A stretch of 64,000 nucleotides of DNA from Hofstenia miamia (GCA_900660155.1 CABFPE010000224.1:1057871-1121870), one strand, 5' to 3'. Positions 24,801 to 37,439 are shown, counted from the first letter of the stretch. Notes: a model not told the origin generated them from the sequence alone. Program-made: numbers and translations.

Positions 24801-27800
24801 CACTGACTTTGTGCAGAGTGCTCCTTAATTGGGCTTGAGCAGTCTAACAGTTTAAAGAAATGTTTGAGGTTAGCTGATACACCATGGGATTCCAAAATAA
24901 CTACTATCTGACCCTTAATTATAGGAAATAATTTTAATCATATTTAAGAAATCTCAATTTTCATCATAAAATAATTTGTGTTTTCAAATGCCGCGGGTAA
25001 TACAATTTTGTACCAATTTTCACCATTTCACGGGTCCACACTCACCTACAATTCGCAAATTTGGATAAAGGCGTTTGAAAATTTGGGAAAACGGCTTCTT
25101 CTTTTAAAAAATCCAACAAGATCTTTGAAGAAAATCAGTAAGTGGCATTCTTGAAGAATGCTTATGCTTTGCTTAAACAGGAAGATTTTTTCATTCACGA
25201 ACGATTTTTTAATCGAGAACAATTTACATATTTAATGATTCTTCAAAAAATAGCTTGTTGTTCAAGCTACTAGTAACCATTTTAAACTTCAAATTAATAA
25301 TCCGTAAAACATTCTCTCAAAAATCATGTTTCATGAAAAACAATTTCTTGAAAAGAAGAAGTTTTCAATGTGGAATACTAAATTTGCAGGCATAGTATAC
25401 GTTTGGACAACTTCAAAAAAAGAAAAAGATTTTTAAATAATTGCTTTGAATAAAGAACTATAAACTTCTGCAACAGTTGTCATGAGTCAAAATATTGTCC
25501 AATTCAAAAAAGTTTAAAAATGTGTGCTTACTAAAAAATTTTTGTTCAACGTTGATTATTATTTAAGATTGAAGGTGTAGGGTTTTTCAGTTAACGACTC
25601 ATCATTAAGAGCAGGCTCCCTTTCAGAAGAACTGCTAGCTGTCTCCTTCAAATTTAAAGAAATGTAATACATTTGCTTGATGGGATTTTTCGAAGATTAT
25701 CTTGCTTTGCAAAATTTATATTATTTGTGGAAGAAATTCTAACATTGATTGGTCTTTGGTGGCTTTGCTGAAATACCTTAAAATTTCAGAGAAATTTGTA
25801 AATAGCTTTTACTTGGTTATAAAAATTGATATTGAAGCATTGTATTCATTGTCAGTAAATTATTTCTCTAAAATCGCATTTTTGAATTGTTAACATAATA
25901 AGATGAATGCTGTTTTTGAAAAGTACAGTAATTATAATAATAATAATAGTGTAGCAATTTATTATATAATATACCAAAACGACGGCAAAATTTAAAAAAA
26001 AACAGATAAATTCTTGATAACATCACATGTACAAAATTTTTGAGAAAACAGAAGGGCTAAGCCCCCCTAGCCCCCTGGTTTGACGTTACTGTCATAGAGA
26101 CCATCCGGTTATGTAGCTGTGCCGTTTTCTAAGCTAAAGGAAACTATAAAAGTAGCAGTGGGCATAGTATGTTTACAAATGTTGTAATTCAAAATCAAGA
26201 ATATCTGTTTTGTGACTTGTATGTAGTAATAGTAATACAAATGTTTCAATATAACTAATGATTAGGGCAATTGCAAAATTGTTTTTGGTGCCTGAGCTCG
26301 CTCGTTTCGCTAAGGAAAGAATAACCCGCTCGCGCCTAGCTGTCCAATGTTTGATCCACCTATGACCACCCAAAACCATTTTTGTTGGCCACGTCCTCGT
26401 TATATATTCTAATCCACCTGCAGTTTTGTTAGCAAAATGAAGCTAAAATTTGGCATTCAATTAAGCCGAACAAATGTGAAAGTCAGGTAATTGTATGCAC
26501 ATGTCGGGTATTTGAATGCACACTTAGATAACTGCACGGGAAACATTGTCGATGCCTCTACCAAAAAACTATTTACATATTTACAACGCCATCAACATTC
26601 AAAATGTGAGGTTACAAGGCGGGGCCGTCTGGTCCCATGGGATTTACTGAGGCACATCTCAGTTGTGATCGAAAGTCGAGCGTTTGGTTTATAAAACAGT
26701 ATAATTTTTCTGAAAAATATTTTGATTTAACGAATGAATTCAATGTTGAAGACCTCACAGGGGATATTTCACCATACCCCTTTGTGTATGCCACTGAATG
26801 TATTTCACGAAGTTAGATAATTTCAAAAATTCAAGCATGAAAATATGAGAATATTGAAACCCTTTGTAAGCTGGAAATGAAGTTTACTTGCCTTTCCTTC
26901 CAAACAAACTACATACGACTAAATCGTATTCCGAGCTAATTCTTCATGACAAATTTAACAGTGGAATTTATTACGGTAAATTTAAGATTCGTTAAGAAAG
27001 TGTAGTCTAATTATTGAAGAATAATTGACAAAATTTAGTACAACTAAATATAAAATGCATAATTTAACATGGGAAATCAAAAGCTCATACTTTGCGAAAA
27101 AAATGTTTCTAAATGTTTGACAAAATGCCACGAACGAATTTTTAAATTTAAATCCATGTTCAACTCATAACAGTTATATTTAATAACAATATTTGCCTAT
27201 ATGTACTCATACTACACTAGTATAAGAAAATCAGAGAATATCTTAGCTATTACGTATATTGAATATACCTATACTTGGGCTAAATATATAAATCATAATG
27301 AATATATTTGCAAAAACGGGTACACGATGAAAGTTTAACAATTAGAAGTCGTCACAAATCTAAAGTTGTATACAATTTTACCTAGTCCATACACCTGTAT
27401 TAGAATTGTATAATAGCAGTCAATTAAATATGAATGAGGAAAAATGTTTAAGCGCGAGTTCTCCTCCACTTCTGCCAACACGTGCTGCGTGTAAATAAAT
27501 GCAGGACACAAGTACACTCTTCGCACTCTCTTCTGCTACTTTCTGACACCTGTTGCCTCTAAACCTTTATTCTACAACAAAATCTGCAGCTAAATAATTA
27601 CACGTTTATTTTATCAATAAAAAATGGGCTTATTCCATTCAAAAAAATGCATGAAACAGTTATATGCAAAATATATAATAAAATCTATATTTCTGCATCT
27701 CAGATGTCAATTTCATCACACACGAAGTATTTTTAAGCAAAATACTAATGTGTACTGATAACCATTTTTTCAAATTATTTATAATAGAAAATTTCATTAT

Positions 27801-30064
27801 TCAATTGACAATTGTTGTATTTGCCAATTTGTTTTATTAAAAATAATATATAGGGAATTTCATTAACAAAGAGTAATATTCCAAATATAAAAAGCAGAAA
27901 TTTTATATAAACTATTGAATAGACATAGTGTAAAACAGTATTAAATACTTATCTATCATTAACAGCATTAACTCGTTCCCAGAATTATACAATTCCAACT
28001 CTCATTATTAATTTAATATTCTCCAATAAAGGCGTTTTTGTTGTTATAGGGGGCCTAATTGCATTTAATCTGTTTTTGACACATTAGGAAAATTTTTCTC
28101 TATCGGATTTAAATCCGAAGAATAGGATGGTTAAAGCACTACGGAAATATCTTAGCTGTAAATATTTTAAAATTTGGCTGAAATTTTGCAGGTAGATGCG
28201 CGCCATGAACATTCAACGCAGAAAATAGTTGGTGGTGATTGGATGCAAAGAGCTGCTGGTGGGACTAAAAACATGTTTTTCGAACCTCTGTCATATTCGT
28301 AAGCAAGTGACGTCCGATTTTCCTAAGTGTGAAAATTTAATCTATAGTTTCACTGCAAATATTAAGCCTATTTCAAAAAATTTTTTACATTGTATCGATT
28401 TAAATAATATCTACATGGCAGGACCGTAGCTACGGGGGTTAGGAGGATGCCCCCCCCCTGGAAGGCCAGGCAACCCCTCCTGGAGAGCAAGGCTAAAAGC
28501 AAAATCAGCATGCATATATAAAATTTGTTAATTCAATTGTTGTAAATTTGCTCTCAATAATGTCGTGAAATGCTCTTCTAAGGTCTATTTTGTCTATTTT
28601 CAAAAAAATTTTGAAGGGCCTCGTCACGTTTTTGGTCATTTTCTTAATAATTGATAGATGACTTCACCCATCAGAAAATCTCGCATAAGGCCATGGATGC
28701 AAAAAAATTAAAATGGTGTACAGACTTGGTAAAATTTTAGTTTAAATTATAAAGAAAGTCGAAATTCCCATCAACCCATCCTGAATGACTGCTACATGGG
28801 AACCTGCCAATTTTGAAAATTGCATAATTCAAACGAAAGTCATGTGGACATTTGCCCTCTATTTAGAATATGAGGATTTAATTGATTCATTGGTGTTTAA
28901 ATTTATTTTAATTCAAATTTCAAGATATATACTTGGAATATCATTGCTAATATGCCTAAAATAATCTATTCTACGTTTATAATAAATTCAAATTATTTTA
29001 GGCTGGGGACCCTAAATTGTGGGCTTTGTAGATTTTAGACATTAGCACCTGCATTTCTAAAGATATTTGAATTCCGCCTTTTAGATGTTTGTATAGGCTA
29101 TACAGACCTACGTGTATAATCTTATATAATTTGATGGAAAAATATTCTATAGTATAGCCTTTATACACATTCTAATTTAGAAACATTGGCTCGTTGTTAT
29201 CTGAACACTATGTGTGGCAATAATTTGAATATTTTTACAAAATCGAATTTCTCATTTAAAAAATTCATATTGGCATGTAATTCAGGCATAAGCACATCTT
29301 TTGGCACGTATCGTCATCATTGCATGCGCGACACTACCCTTTAAAGATGTCCATGTAAAAAACTTTCAATATTTCTCAACAGGCTTGGATAAAATTAGTC
29401 AAAATGCGGAAAAATTGGTTTTTTTACGTAAAAGTAACTCTAGTGGAAATAGGGTTAACAAAACGCTAAAGCAAATTAAAAAATGCCTTTAGCCTTTTCT
29501 TAAACTCCTTGTGCAATATTATTTTTCTTAAGGTCTTCAAGGAGTCTATTTCACATCACAGAAAAAAATGATAAAATTCACTTTGAAACTATTTTGTAAC
29601 ATATTTAATCTAAATTAGAATTTTATTAAAACTTGCATGTATCCGATTTGCCTATATTTTGACTTTAGGCTACGGTTCGACTATGTGATTGCTGCATATT
29701 ATGAATGCATTATTAATATTTATGCACATGTAATATAACATATTACATGTGAAAATTCAGAATATATTTTTACTTTCTTCACTGCAGTACAAAATGTTTT
29801 TCCAAAAAGTCAATTGCTCTCTTCAAATCATGTTGCACATTATTGTATATTTAACTTAAAAGATACCCATTTTTCTAATGTCTATTGAAAAAATAGGGAA
29901 TGGAAACATTTCACTTACAAGAAAGAAGTCAGTGATAAAAGTGTGATATTTACTGTATAAATATTTTTGGTAAACGAAAAATCAAACTTTGGTGGAGCTC
30001 ATTCCAGATAAACCTTCTTTTCAACTATACATTAAAAGTAAGCATCAGAGTTGAACAGGCAGGA
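24801..30064. other. AT-rich DNA with small repeat relics
   Basis: No supported gene over about 5.2 kb. Patches at about 26,055-26,095 (GCCCCCCTAGCCCCCTGG) and 28,420-28,490 (ACCGTAGCTACGGGGG with C8 and G-rich runs) resemble ends of worn non-autonomous DNA transposons, but no matching inverted partners were found. Patches near 26,280-26,400 and 26,600-26,680 are GC-richer and unexplained. Confidence 0.45.
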
Positions 30065-30090
30065 TATATATATATATATATATATATATA
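30065..30090. repeat. (TA)n tract at the 5' edge of LTR element A
   Basis: The TA tract abuts the 5' LTR, and another TA tract (40,760-40,776) abuts the 3' LTR, so element A sits inside a TA microsatellite. Confidence 0.9.
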
Positions 30091-30781
30091 GTAACGGCGG
30101 TTCTTAGAATTGGCAATAGTCATCCATCATTAAAGAATTGGGTGAAAATTTCCAAAAACAAAAAACAATATAATGACGTCAATTGTTTACTATTTAAAAT
30201 TTAGTTAATTCATGAGGTAGTTCTGCTACCTGTGCATATTTACTATTTATTTATACTTGTTAAATATTAGGGAAAAACTAGATACACATTCACAAGAAAA
30301 CTTTTGGTTTAGTCAAAATCAGTTGTGTTTTCCTTTTCTCTCAAATTATTAACGATTTCATTATGAGAAGATAAGTTTGTTTTCTAATGAGGAAAAGCCG
30401 GGGGTAGGTCTGAGGCAGTACAAGTTTGTTAGCCTTGTGACCTACACTCGATTCTTCTATGATCAATTTTGATGGCATTCATTCTTGTTTATAAGCTTAC
30501 TTTTATTCAATGGCTGTGAAGACCTGCGCCAGCAAAAGCCATATTGTGTTCAAGCTAAACTCTATCAAATTACAATTGTTTAATTTACTACTCATATGCC
30601 CAATGCTTAGGTTAACTATCTCCCAGCTGATCATTAATATTACTCATATGCTAATTCATTCATGCAGGTTTTTGAGCATTATTTTCTGTCAGTGCTTGCA
30701 AGCAGTTGTTATTTATGCTTTGAACTATAAATGTTACTCGTATTATGCTAATGCTCTAACACTAATTAAGCTAATGCTACA
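30087..30781 (+). repeat. 5' LTR of copy A
   Basis: About 695 bp matching 40,094-40,759 along its length (shared words TGACGTCAATTGTTTACTAT, GTTTAGTCAAAATCAGTTGT, CTCCCAGCTGATCATTA). It starts TATAGTAAC where the 3' LTR starts TGTAGCAG (the canonical TG is lost) and ends GCTACA. The open frame at 30,510-30,863 lies in this LTR and is not a gene. Confidence 0.88.
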
Positions 30782-30790
30782 TGGTGACCC
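30782..30790 (+). other. Primer-binding site, tRNA-Trp-like
   Basis: TGGTGACCC directly follows the LTR end. These nine bases are complementary to an animal tRNA-Trp 3' end (GGGTCA plus CCA). The complementarity stops after nine bases. Use of tRNA-Trp as primer is known for CsRn1-type Ty3/gypsy elements. Confidence 0.6.
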
Positions 30791-30978
30791 AAAGGAAATG
30801 CAACTGAAAGTAGTTTTTAATTTTTCCTTTTCCGTTACTTTACTGAAGAACAACCACAACTAATCTGTAAGTTACTGGTTTATTTACTATTTATCTCCAA
30901 TGAATTACAAGTATTAAACAAAGAATGCTATAGCCACTTATTATCTGGAAGATGCCATGTCATGGTCCAAGCTGACAA

Positions 30979-31870
30979 ATGAAAAATTCTCAGAGTTACC
31001 TCTACTTTCTGAAAACTAATATTGTAAAAGTGACCACTGAAAATACCAAATACCAAACTTTAGTGTCCAAAAATAAAAGTCAACTTGCAAATATCATTAT
31101 TGACATGCAAGAAAAATTGCAAAAATTGGAAACACAAATCTTATTATTGGTACCCACTGCAAATCCCTAAAATTCTAACAATAACATGGAAAAAAGAATT
31201 ATTTCCAAATTTTCTATGTCCTAGATAACCTGCAAAGACAATTCTGAGAAGACATTATGGAGCTAAGGAATGAAATGAATCTAATAATATCTCATACTCC
31301 ACAAAGAAATCTTACTAAACCACCTACTTCTGCTCTACCAGAAAACCCACAACTCTAGAAGAGCTAACACCACATCTATGCTACCAGATCAACCTATAAA
31401 GACCAATCTAAAGATTACCTGAACACCTCCATATTTCATGGGAAAAATCATCACTAATGCTCAGACATTCCCAGAATGGATTGTAATTTGTGAAATTTTT
31501 GTCTCACAACAATTTGGAACAAAAGAAAATGGATGTGCTCAATTACAACTCTTTTTGAAAGACAAAGTGTATATGTGAGTCTGGATCCAGAAAGTATGAT
31601 TGATTATGATAAACTTGTAAAAGACCTTGGATCATGCTTTAATAATGCAATACTGCATGCTATTGAATAGCTATAAAATTTGAGATGAAGTTGATATTAC
31701 TGAATATATCTTAAAAGTTAATAGATTATTACAATTATCTGTTGAAGAAGGTCAATACTATAAACAAGACCTATACTCTTACCTGCATGCTGGACTGTCA
31801 CCTTTATTTAGAAGATGCTTTGAAAGTAAACGTGCTATTATCTAAGATTCAATTGACACCCTCATCAGTA
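30979..31870 (+). pseudogene. gag relic of copy A
   Basis: It begins with an N-terminal coiled-coil-like stretch (31,060-31,160, LANIIIDMQEKLQKLETQIL). At about 31,435-31,570 it matches the capsid region of copy D: FPEWIVICEIFVSQQF against FEEWLFTYEQHLTVQK. Frames are broken by several stops. The zinc-knuckle part is not visible. Confidence 0.65.
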
Positions 31871-31871
31871 A

Positions 31872-32280
31872 GTGTGTGAACATCCAACTCAGAATAGAAA
31901 ATCACTACTGTGTACAAAAGGAACTTGGATTTCAAAATACCAAAACAATGTTCAAATATCAAACAGCAATGAGGAATGGTTAACAGTCACCAAATTACTT
32001 GAAAGAAACCTCATCCCATTAACTATCAATAGTGTAAAGATCAAGGCAACTGTAGATACTGGAGCATCCATCACCCTAATGGCTGATACCTGTGCCACCA
32101 AAATTTGATTGGCATTCAAAAATATGGAGAAAGATGAATCAAGATTTATAAATGTTTCTGGTGGCTATATCAATATCAAAGGTGTTTTGAAATGTACCAA
32201 TTACCATCCAACACATTAAATTCCAACATGACATCTTTTTAGTCAATACTCTTAATCAGCCACTACCTTATGAAATGATA
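31872..32280 (+). pseudogene. Retropepsin (protease) of copy A, partial
   Basis: The frame at 31,872-32,108 contains the aspartic protease active site VDTGASITLMADTCAT, here with intact D-T-G-A, followed by a stop. The flap/ILGQDF part resumes at about 32,270. Retropepsin cleaves the Gag-Pol polyprotein. The homologous site in copy D is mutated. Confidence 0.8.
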
Positions 32281-33120
32281 TTAGGACAGGATTTCATCAC
32301 AGAAAACAATTGTGTCACCAATTACTCATCAAGAACTTTAACAATAAGAGAAGACAACAATGAAAAATTCTCACTAAAAACAGCATACACCAATTCATCA
32401 GAATTCTCACTACTTGAAAATCTGTTAGTGGAACCTAACCACTGGAAGCTTGTCAAAATAAAAACAAAGACATTGATAAATGGTGACGTCATTATCTCTA
32501 ATCAATATGGAATAAACTCCAAAAAGATTTCCTTACTCAACAACATCTGTACAGTAAAAGAATTCAGTAAATTAATTCAGTACTTACCAGAAATTCTACA
32601 ATCTTTATTAGTGAAGAATTAAGTGTCAGCAAGGTGATCAGTATCAAACATGAAATAAATACAACATCAGATAAACCAATTCATCAACATTGTCACAGAG
32701 TACCTCAACACTGCCAAAACAAATATGCAAGAATAATCAGTGAATTACTAAACAATGGCATTATTAGAAAAAGTAAAAGTTGTTATGCTTCTCCACTGTG
32801 TTCATTAAACAAGGAGACAAGCACATATAATGTATTGATTTCCAAAGGCTCAATGATTCCTTACAGACATGATAAACACTAATTCTTTTACACTGTAGAT
32901 CTCTGTAGAGCATATTGACAGGTGCCATGTGAGAATCAGACATCAAAAAACTCCATTTATCATGCCTCATGAATTGTTTGAATGGCTATATATGGACTTC
33001 TGCCACTGCAATGCCCCCTGAAACATTTTAATGGTATGTCATGAAAGTCCTTCTCAATGATCAACCTAAAATAGAAGATTGAATCACAGCCTACATAGAT
33101 GCATTCTAATTTCATCTACA
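32275..33120 (+). pseudogene. Reverse transcriptase 5' part, copy A
   Basis: ILGQDF and connection sequence run to 32,622. The RT fingers follow at 32,634-32,882 (ISELLNNGIIRKSKSCYASP). Palm motifs are DLCRAY-TGA-Q at 32,901-32,921 and PHELFEWLYMDF with HCNAP near 32,960-33,020. AYID follows near 33,090, where the second catalytic Asp is lost (YIDAF then TAA). The TGA at 32,916-32,918 sits where copy D has Trp (KAYWQ). RT is interrupted here by the mariner-like insertion. Confidence 0.8.
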
Positions 33121-33121
33121 G

Positions 33122-34443
33122 TGTTACCCAAAAGTCACGCACAATTTGAATTGAATTTTTTGAATATAATGAACATATATTTGTAACCAACAAATAAACA
33201 CAAAATAAGCAAAATGAAGCGGGTTTGTATAAACATCATAAAAAATGTTCAAATGTGTCTCCATTATTGTCTAGGACATACTGAAGTCTTGTGGGCAAAT
33301 GGAGGATAGAACGCTTCAACTCGTCTTGATCCACATCAGCAATAACATCAATTATTTTTTGCTGTAGCTCTTGAAGATTTCTGGGATTGAAATTAAAATA
33401 TACTCTATCCTTGACTACACTCCAAAAATAGTAATCAAGAGGAGATAGATCGGGCGAGTGAGCAGGCCAACTTTGTTGAAATCCTCTAGCAATGATCTTG
33501 TCATCAGGGAAGATAGAGGATAGAAAATTACGAGCAGCAAGCGAAAAGTGTGGTGGTGCACCATCTTGCTGCCAGATTGTGTGATTCAAAAGACGTTTCC
33601 GTCTAAGCTGAGGAATTACATGAGAACGTAGCATCTCTGTGTAGTTGTCTCCATTAACTGTGGCAGGAAAAAAGAATGGTTTTAAATGATGATGAGCATT
33701 GTACCCAAACCAAACACAAACTTTGGGCGCATGCATATCTTTTTCACAAGTTTGCTTTGGTTTTTGTGATCCCCAGATGATTGAATTATATCGAGTAACA
33801 TGACCTGCCAATGAGAAGTATGACTCATCTGTCCACATAATATCCTCCAAGTTGACGTTGTTTGACAGTATGAATTGTGCGAAGTCAACTCTTTGCTCTT
33901 GATCTCTAGCAGATAGCTTCTGGTTTACCTGTAGCTTGTATGGATAGAGACCAAGCCAATGTCTAAGAATACATTGTACACTGCTTTGTGGAATTCCTGT
34001 GACACTGGCAACAGTGGATGATGATGCAACACTGAGAGCATGTGCAGATTGTTGCTATTCCAACTCTGCCTTCACAATTGGCTTGCAAACCTCTTCCAAA
34101 CTTGGTCTGCCTGATTTGGGTTTGTCCATCACTGACCCAGTTTCTTTGAAGCGAGTCACTAATCTTGTTATAGTGCTGACACTGCAAGGATCATCATGCA
34201 ATTTGTGTTGAGTCTTATAACATCGCAAAGTGGCAGTTGATGATTGCCCATTTGCAAAGTATAGCTCAACTAACTCAATGAGCATTTGCAAATCCATGAT
34301 GAAATAACTGCCACAGAAAAAAATAAACTGCACAGCATGTAATTCGAAGATATATAGTAGAATGTGTACAAATTCGATTGGCTGATAAGTTTTATTGGCT
34401 CAAATTATGTAAATATTAAATTGTGCATGACTTTTGGGTAACA
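33122..34443 (-). mobile_element. Mariner-like DNA transposon inserted in the RT of copy A
   Basis: The left end TGTTACCCAAAAGTCACGCA is matched by the reverse complement of the right end, TGTTACCCAAAAGTCATGCA, about 25 bp of inverted repeat with one mismatch. Length is about 1.32 kb and a transposase lies on the minus strand. The left flank is CTACAG and the right flank TGGTGAT. The host RT frame resumes (HGDKFNKILKLLYNTG) directly after the right end, confirming insertion into RT. A clean TA duplication is not obvious, so one end may have lost or changed a few bases. Confidence 0.88.
33236..34297 (-). CDS. Mariner/Tc1-superfamily transposase, nearly intact with one internal stop
   Basis: About 353 codons from the ATG at 34,297 (MDLQMLIELVELYFANGQSS) to the stop at 33,236. 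The N-terminal helix-turn-helix region contains TITRLVTRFKETGSVMD and the KSGRPS linker. The DDE domain has MWTDESYF (first Asp), WQQDGAPPHF (second Asp) and SPDLSPLDYYFW (third Asp), with about 42 residues between the second and third Asp, near the DD41D (rosa-type) spacing. The only lesion seen is a TAG at 34,055-34,057 (KAELE-stop-QQSAH), one base from CAG. It catalyses cut-and-paste transposition in the nucleus. Because it interrupts an already old retroelement, it is a younger insertion. Confidence 0.85.
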
Positions 34444-35235
34444 TGGTGATAAATTTAATAAGATCTTAAAACTACTCTACAACACAGGACTCAGAATAAA
34501 TGCAAAGAAATGCTCATTTGCTCAAAAGAAAGTTACCTTTCTTGGCAGAATTATTCAACCTCAAAAAATCAAAATAAAGGACAATGTGAAAACATTGTCC
34601 TTTATTTTGATTTTTTGAGGTTTAATAATTCTGCGAAGAATTGAGAACAAATTGAACCACCAAGGAACAAAAAAGACATACAGTGAATTCTTGGATTCAT
34701 AAATTACCATCATATGTTTATTTTGAATCTCTGAGAAAACACACAAAATGTCTAATCTCTTGGAGGGAAAATCTGATTTTGAATGGAGCTGACAACAGCA
34801 AGAAAAACTTGACAAATTCAGGAAATTCATGAAAAAAATATCAATGTTAAATAGTCTGACAACTACAGATACCTTTATCTTGGATACAGATGTCAACATA
34901 GTGGCAATCAATGCAACACTTAGCAAAATTCAAGAAGGCAAAGTAAAAGCAATACAGCATTTCTCAATAAAATTGCAAACAATAGAACAACCAAATTAAA
35001 AATGTTAAATTTGGTGGAATCACTTAAAACATTTCATAACTTTCTAATTGGAGAGAAAAATTTAATAGTTTACATAGACAACAGTTGCTTCTGCTGGCTG
35101 AAGGAATACTCTAGAGATCAATCAACAATCATTGCTAGATGGATTGAATACCTTAGCAATTTCTCATTTACTATCACACACAGGAAGGGTAGATTTCACA
35201 ATAATGCCAATCTTTGGACTGTGCTCCCTCAATAA
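34443..35235 (+). pseudogene. RT 3' part and RNase H of copy A
   Basis: RT resumes with KILKLLYNTGLRINAKKCSF and VTFLGRIIQPQKIKIK (34,443-34,587), then is broken by a 43-bp inverted duplication. From about 34,770 come FEWS-TGA-QQQEK and the RNase H-like stretch (TDVNIVAINATLSKIQEGK, IQHFSIKL). The RNase H end follows at 35,002-35,235 (VYIDNSCFCWLKEY, ITHRKGRFHNNANLW). The TGA at 34,790-34,792 aligns with Trp in copy D (FQWSW). The minus-strand open frame at 34,561-34,926 is a shadow. Confidence 0.75.
34545..34634. repeat. Near-perfect 43-bp inverted repeat, 4-nt loop
   Basis: Arms 34,545-34,587 and 34,592-34,634 are reverse complements with a single mismatch, separated by GAAA. The left arm is RT coding sequence (GRIIQPQKIKIKDN). 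The right arm replaces the expected continuation, so this is a fold-back duplication acquired by this copy rather than an element feature. Confidence 0.95.
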
Positions 35236-35559
35236 CAACAAGAGATGAAAAAACCTGAACAAGATAAAATACAGTTCAGCTTCATGCTAAAAACTCAATA
35301 TGTAGATCTTATTGATATAAACACAGACAAAAATGGGAAGCCTATACTACCCATTCTCTCTATAGTGATTTGCAAAGAAATAACACCAACTGAAATAGCA
35401 GAAGCACAGCAAATGATATAATCTTAAAATAGATAATTGACAAAATTAAGTACAATCAAGGAATTATGAACACTGTCACAATGAAATATAAAATCATAAA
35501 GACAAAAGTGGTGTCCTATATGCATCTTGTAAGAATTCAAATAGAATCACTCTTCCAGA

Positions 35560-36830
35560 ATACTACAAAAGAAAAGTAGTTAGAAAAATTCACAAAAGAG
35601 AACATACCAGAGTATACCAAGTAGAAATTATGATTCACAAACATTTCATCACTACATAATTACGAAAAAACCATCAATAAAATTATCAATAAGTGCCAAA
35701 CTGTATCCTTCAAAGCAAACAAAGATTCCTAGAGCAGCAGGCATAACTTGAAAAGAAAACATCAGAGTACCTGAACCAAATTGTTAATATGGATATTGAA
35801 CAGTTATCTAAAGATGAAGAGGGTTATTCATATGTTTTAATACTGGTTGATAATTTTAAAAAATTCCATAAAATGATTCATATGAAAAATAAAAAAGCTC
35901 AAGCAGTTGCAGATGCAGTAATAAAAGATTGGATATGCATATTTGGAAAATTTAATTACAGACCAAAGAGTTCAATTTGAAAGCAAACTATTCCATTGCC
36001 TTATCAAAAATTTGGAAATAGTGCATAATTACACTACAACTCATCACCCACAAGCTAATTTAGGTGTAAAATGGCTAAACTGCACATTTATCAAACTCAT
36101 GTAGGGTACAAAAACCAAATTGGAGGAAAAAATTTGAGAGATGTACTCCCCATGATCAAATGTTTTTATAATACCTCCACTCATACTACTATGAAGATGA
36201 CACTGTACCAAGCTGTATATGGCCACAAATCTCTTACACCTATTGGAATGCTATTCAGAAATTACAATGCCCCAATCAATCAAAAATATTGCAAGCATTT
36301 ACTCAAAAAAACTCAACCTCACTCACAAAATCAATTGTAACAATACCAAAAAAGCACCACCAGACAACAAAGATATTTTAACAAATTTATGTATGGTGGA
36401 CCACACAAAGTTTTTGATTGTGTTTACCAATACCAACCTGGTGATATTACCACTGAAAAGCAAGTTAGAAAATTGGGAACTTATTGGTTTGGTTCTTTTA
36501 AAATTAAAAAAGTGCTAATTCACAACAGCTATCCATTAAGCAATGGAAAAACTGCTAACTTTCAAAATCTAAAACATACTGTCAAAACATTGAAGATGCT
36601 AGAATCAACAAAATGAAATACTTCACACTTATGAAAAACAATAATGTGGAAACATATGATACTCATGGTCTTGATAAAATCAATGAAAACACACCTCTAA
36701 CAAATTCTGAGCAACCAAAAAAATTAAATTGCCAATACATACACAACCAAGTCATGCAGCTAAACAACATATTATTGATAATGAATGGCATATTAAGATT
36801 GTGTCTTTGGATTTAGAAAATGAAACATGT
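35560..36830 (+). pseudogene. Integrase of copy A
   Basis: A worn zinc-finger region (KIHKREHT, about 35,585) precedes the core start VNMDIEQLSKDEEGYSYVLI with LVDNF (35,783-35,855). FNYRPKSSI follows, then HHPQANLGVKWLNCTFIK near 36,045-36,095 and the C-terminal GPY/F-like tail (NSYPLSNGKTANFQNLKHTV) near 36,520. Stops and frame changes occur. Copy A has TGG at VKWLN (36,070) where copy B has TGA. Confidence 0.75.
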
Positions 36831-36884
36831 CCACAGGACACTTTGTCCCCAGACATCAAAACTCTCCAGGCGCAACTCCTCTAG

Positions 36885-37300
36885 TGTGGCACTGGTATGA
36901 AATCAGCTAACTGTTCTACTATCCTAGCATATTTAGGGTTTTGAGTTGATGCATGGATTTACCAATGCTACAAAATAATTAACTCCTCCTGCTTGTATAC
37001 CCTATCCTAATATAAGTTAAAAGGAAAACAAGAGATCATGTTGGGGAAGAGTGGCCACACTTAGTGACCCAATGTAAAAAACCTTTAAGAAGAGTTGCAT
37101 AAGACTAGAGCCCTAATTGATTACAAATAAAGAAGCCCTAACTCTTGGGTGCAAGTAGTGAACCAAAGTGCTTAATAAAAATAATCTAAATTCAGTGCAT
37201 TTCTCATCTTGTGCAATTTTGGTGAAAGCATTAATAACAATTTTAATAATGAATGACAAGCAGTACAATGGGTCCTAGCTGTACACTTAACCTAAGTTAA
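36885..37300 (+). repeat. Non-coding block shared with 56,279-56,680, possible solo LTR
   Basis: It starts TGTGGCACTGG and matches TGTGGCATTGG at 56,279. Further matches are GCCACACT, GAGCCCTAATT, AAATAAAG followed by AAGCCCTA, and AATGACAAGCAGT. The AATAAA-type signal and the TG start fit an LTR of another family inserted between pol and ORF3. The 3' boundary is uncertain. Confidence 0.45.
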
Positions 37301-37439
37301 AGGAAACCAAACCAGCCAAGTTATTATATGTCTGGGGGCTCTTTAACTTCACAGTTGGAAAGTTAAAAACATAATTTTCAAATATAAAATAAGTAAAGAA
37401 TAAATAGTAAAAACTGAGTATGCTATCTCAGCTGAAATA

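Noticed and set aside
30510-30863. 117-codon plus-strand ORF
   Set aside because: Lies inside the 5' LTR of copy A and is not conserved in its 3' LTR.
34561-34926. 121-codon minus-strand ORF
   Set aside because: Antisense to RT/RNase H and created partly by the fold-back repeat.
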